This document shows positions 62,442-64,000 of a stretch of 64,000 nucleotides of DNA, piece after piece; positions within the stretch are counted from its first letter, which is position 1; every line of letters begins with the position of its first letter. This DNA comes from Chitinophagaceae bacterium PMP191F (GTDB lineage Bacteria; Bacteroidota; Bacteroidia; Chitinophagales; Chitinophagaceae), in the NCBI GenBank assembly GCA_001302245.1, contig LGYU01000009.1, forward strand, positions 62,001 to 126,000, in the 5' to 3' direction. A model generated the notes under the pieces. It saw only the letters and a list, made by a program, of their open reading frames with translations. It was not told where the DNA came from and ran no database searches. Position numbers and translations under genes: made by a program.

Positions 62442-64000
62442 TTAATCGGTTGCTTCAGTGCCATTGGCTACCTTTAACGCCGGTAACTGGTTGGCAGATT
62501 CCAGCTTTTGTTCTACTTCATGTATAGAGCGTATGGTTTTAATAATGGAATCGGGTGTAACGGAAATGGAATTGATCCCGGCCTCTACCAGGAACTGTGC
62601 AAAGTCTGGGTAATCAGAAGGGCCTTGTCCGCAGATGCCTACTTTTACGCCAGCATCCGTAGCGGTATCAATCAGCATGCGGATCATTCTTTTTACAGCA
62701 GGATTTCTCTCGTCATACAAGTGTGCAACCAATGCAGAATCGCGATCCAGTCCCAGGGTAAGCTGTGTAAGATCATTCGAACCGATACTGAAACCATCAA
62801 TATGTGGTGCAAACTCTGCTGCCATAATGATATTGGAAGGAATTTCTGCCATCAGGTATAGCTGCAAGCCATTCTTTTCACGTTCCAGTCCGCTTTTCTT
62901 CATGATCTTTTTTACTTCCACCAGTTCTTCTACCGTACGGCAGAAAGGGACCATCACCGCTACATTGTGCAGACCCATTTTTTCACGGACACGCCAGATG
63001 GCATCACATTCCAGGGTAAATGCGGCTTTAAAAGCTTTGTCATAATAACGGGATGCACCACGCCAGCCGATCATCGGATTCTCTTCATGCGGTTCAAAAT
63101 ATTTACCGCCCGGCAGGTTGGCATACTCATTTGATTTGAAATCTGAAAAACGTACAATAACTGTATGCGGATAGAATGAGGCTGCAATACGTGCTATGCC
63201 AAAGGAAAGTTTTTCGATGAAGTAAGCAGCTTCATCATGAAAACCTTTTGTCAGTTGTTGTATGTGGGCAGTGAGGGCTGCATCTTTCAGTTTTTTATGT
63301 TGCAGTAATGCCAGCGGATGTACTTTAATGTAGTTATTAAAGATAAATTCTTCGCGTGCCAGTCCTACCCCCTGGTGCGGCAAATGAGCATATTGAAAAG
63401 CCATTGCCGGCGATGCTACATTCAGCATCAGTTTGGTTTTGATAGCCGGTAAGCTATCCAGTCTTGTCTGGGTAACATGATAATTGATCAACCCTTCATA
63501 AATAATCCCTTCATCACCTTCACTGCATGATACAGATACCAGCTGATCCTGTTTCAGAATTGAGGTAGCCTGCAAACATCCAACTACGCAAGGTACACCC
63601 AGTTCTCTGGCTACAATAGCTGCATGACAGGTGCGTCCGCCTTTGTTGGTAACGATGGCGGAAGCTTTTTTCATGATCGGTTCCCAGTCGGGATCGGTCA
63701 TGTCAGTAACCAGTATATCGCCTTCTTTAAAATCACGACCTTCCACACGTTTGTCAAGCGAATAGATGATATTTACTTTGCCGGTGCCGATCTTATCGCC
63801 CACGGCAATTCCTTTCAGCAACACATTGTGTTGTTCATTGTTATTGTCAATAACATATTCTTCCAGTATGCCATGCTCTTTACGGGAGTGTACTGTTTCA
63901 GGACGGGCCTGTACAATATACAGACCGCCGGTCAGGCCGTCAGTAGCCCATTCCACATCTACAGGGCACCATTGTCCTTTGAGACGGGTATAATAGTTTT
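62442..64000 (-). CDS. ppsA: Phosphoenolpyruvate synthase, 5' end outside window
   Basis: The reverse strand reads without a stop from the window edge to 62442, giving the last 519 residues of phosphoenolpyruvate synthase, which makes PEP from pyruvate and ATP. The visible part starts NYYTRLKGQWCPVDVEWATD, then has the swivelling domain with the phospho-His in NKGGRTCHAAIVAREL, and the PEP-utilising TIM barrel with NPMIGWRGASRYYDKAF and the catalytic region DGFSIGSNDLTQLTLGLDRD and VGICGQGPSDYPDFAQFLVE. The N-terminal ATP-grasp domain lies outside the window. A long terminator follows. Confidence 0.95.
   Translation of the reverse strand, partial: NYYTRLKGQWCPVDVEWATDGLTGGLYIVQARPETVHSRKEHGILEEYVIDNNNEQHNVLLKGIAVGDKIGTGKVNIIYSLDKRVEGRDFKEGDILVTDMTDPDWEPIMKKASAIVTNKGGRTCHAAIVARELGVPCVVGCLQATSILKQDQLVSVSCSEGDEGIIYEGLINYHVTQTRLDSLPAIKTKLMLNVASPAMAFQYAHLPHQGVGLAREEFIFNNYIKVHPLALLQHKKLKDAALTAHIQQLTKGFHDEAAYFIEKLSFGIARIAASFYPHTVIVRFSDFKSNEYANLPGGKYFEPHEENPMIGWRGASRYYDKAFKAAFTLECDAIWRVREKMGLHNVAVMVPFCRTVEELVEVKKIMKKSGLEREKNGLQLYLMAEIPSNIIMAAEFAPHIDGFSIGSNDLTQLTLGLDRDSALVAHLYDERNPAVKRMIRMLIDTATDAGVKVGICGQGPSDYPDFAQFLVEAGINSISVTPDSIIKTIRSIHEVEQKLESANQLPALKVANGTEATD

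Noticed and set aside
1-64000. CRISPR array, IS element, integrase or prophage
   Set aside because: No regularly spaced exact repeats, transposase or phage structural genes were found; the mosaic repeats are irregular and vary between copies.

Overview
The window looks like a chromosomal segment of a member of the Bacteroidota, most likely the Chitinophagaceae (Chitinophaga/Niastella-type soil or plant-associated bacteria). The grounds are moderate GC, Bacteroidota-style promoters (TAnnTTTG -7 boxes), ECF sigma factor paired with a membrane-anchored beta-barrel protein, DUF5777/YceI and PepSY families, and a set of plant-polysaccharide hydrolases. No phage, IS element, transposase, rRNA or CRISPR array was seen. 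One tRNA is present.

Layout. 1-5.1 kb: 5' part of isocitrate dehydrogenase, two tandem Crp/Fnr-like regulators, proline dehydrogenase, an exported dienelactone hydrolase and a tRNA-Val. 5.3-16.5 kb: small orphan genes, a heparinase II/III-type lyase, a two-component system next to an exported PepSY-like protein, two tandem PAP2 phosphatases, a gene broken by two frameshifts, a CPBP protease and a DUF6928-like protein. 16.6-24.8 kb: redox enzymes (hydroxyacid dehydrogenase, SDR, two flavodoxin-fold reductases), YegP, a decayed serine hydrolase, and a KefF/KefC-type antiporter pair. 25-29.6 kb: small soluble and exported proteins and a TlpA-type thioredoxin interrupted by an in-frame TAG. 29.6-33 kb: a three-gene operon of von Willebrand A protein, PP2C phosphatase and a membrane protein kinase, which matches the architecture of the TerY-P triad. 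33-37 kb: GH29 fucosidase and GH3 glycosidase. 37-43 kb: ECF sigma factor with its barrel partner, an OB-fold protein, a cytochrome c/YceI/DUF5777 set and a PepSY membrane protein. 43.3-44.3 kb: a metallophosphoesterase closed by a strong terminator.

44.4-52.2 kb holds the most coherent system: a complete trans-4-hydroxy-L-proline catabolic set (epimerase, FAD D-hydroxyproline dehydrogenase, DapA-type deaminase, 2,5-dioxovalerate dehydrogenase) with a GH127 beta-L-arabinofuranosidase embedded in it. Because plant extensins carry beta-L-arabinofuranosides on hydroxyproline, the locus looks built to strip the sugar and then burn the amino acid to 2-oxoglutarate.

52.2-61.6 kb: a DUF695 protein, a carboxylesterase, then a TetR repressor with a perfect 26-bp palindrome over its promoter and two identical operator copies before an EmrB-type exporter, followed by NmrA, DUF1772, cytochrome c and AraC genes, and an HTH gene preceded by a double palindrome. 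61.9-62.1 kb holds a candidate structured RNA, and the window ends inside phosphoenolpyruvate synthase.

Two further layers are visible. Several genes are decaying (one nonsense, one double frameshift, one deletion), and many intergenic regions share a mosaic of short AT-rich words that no gene explains.
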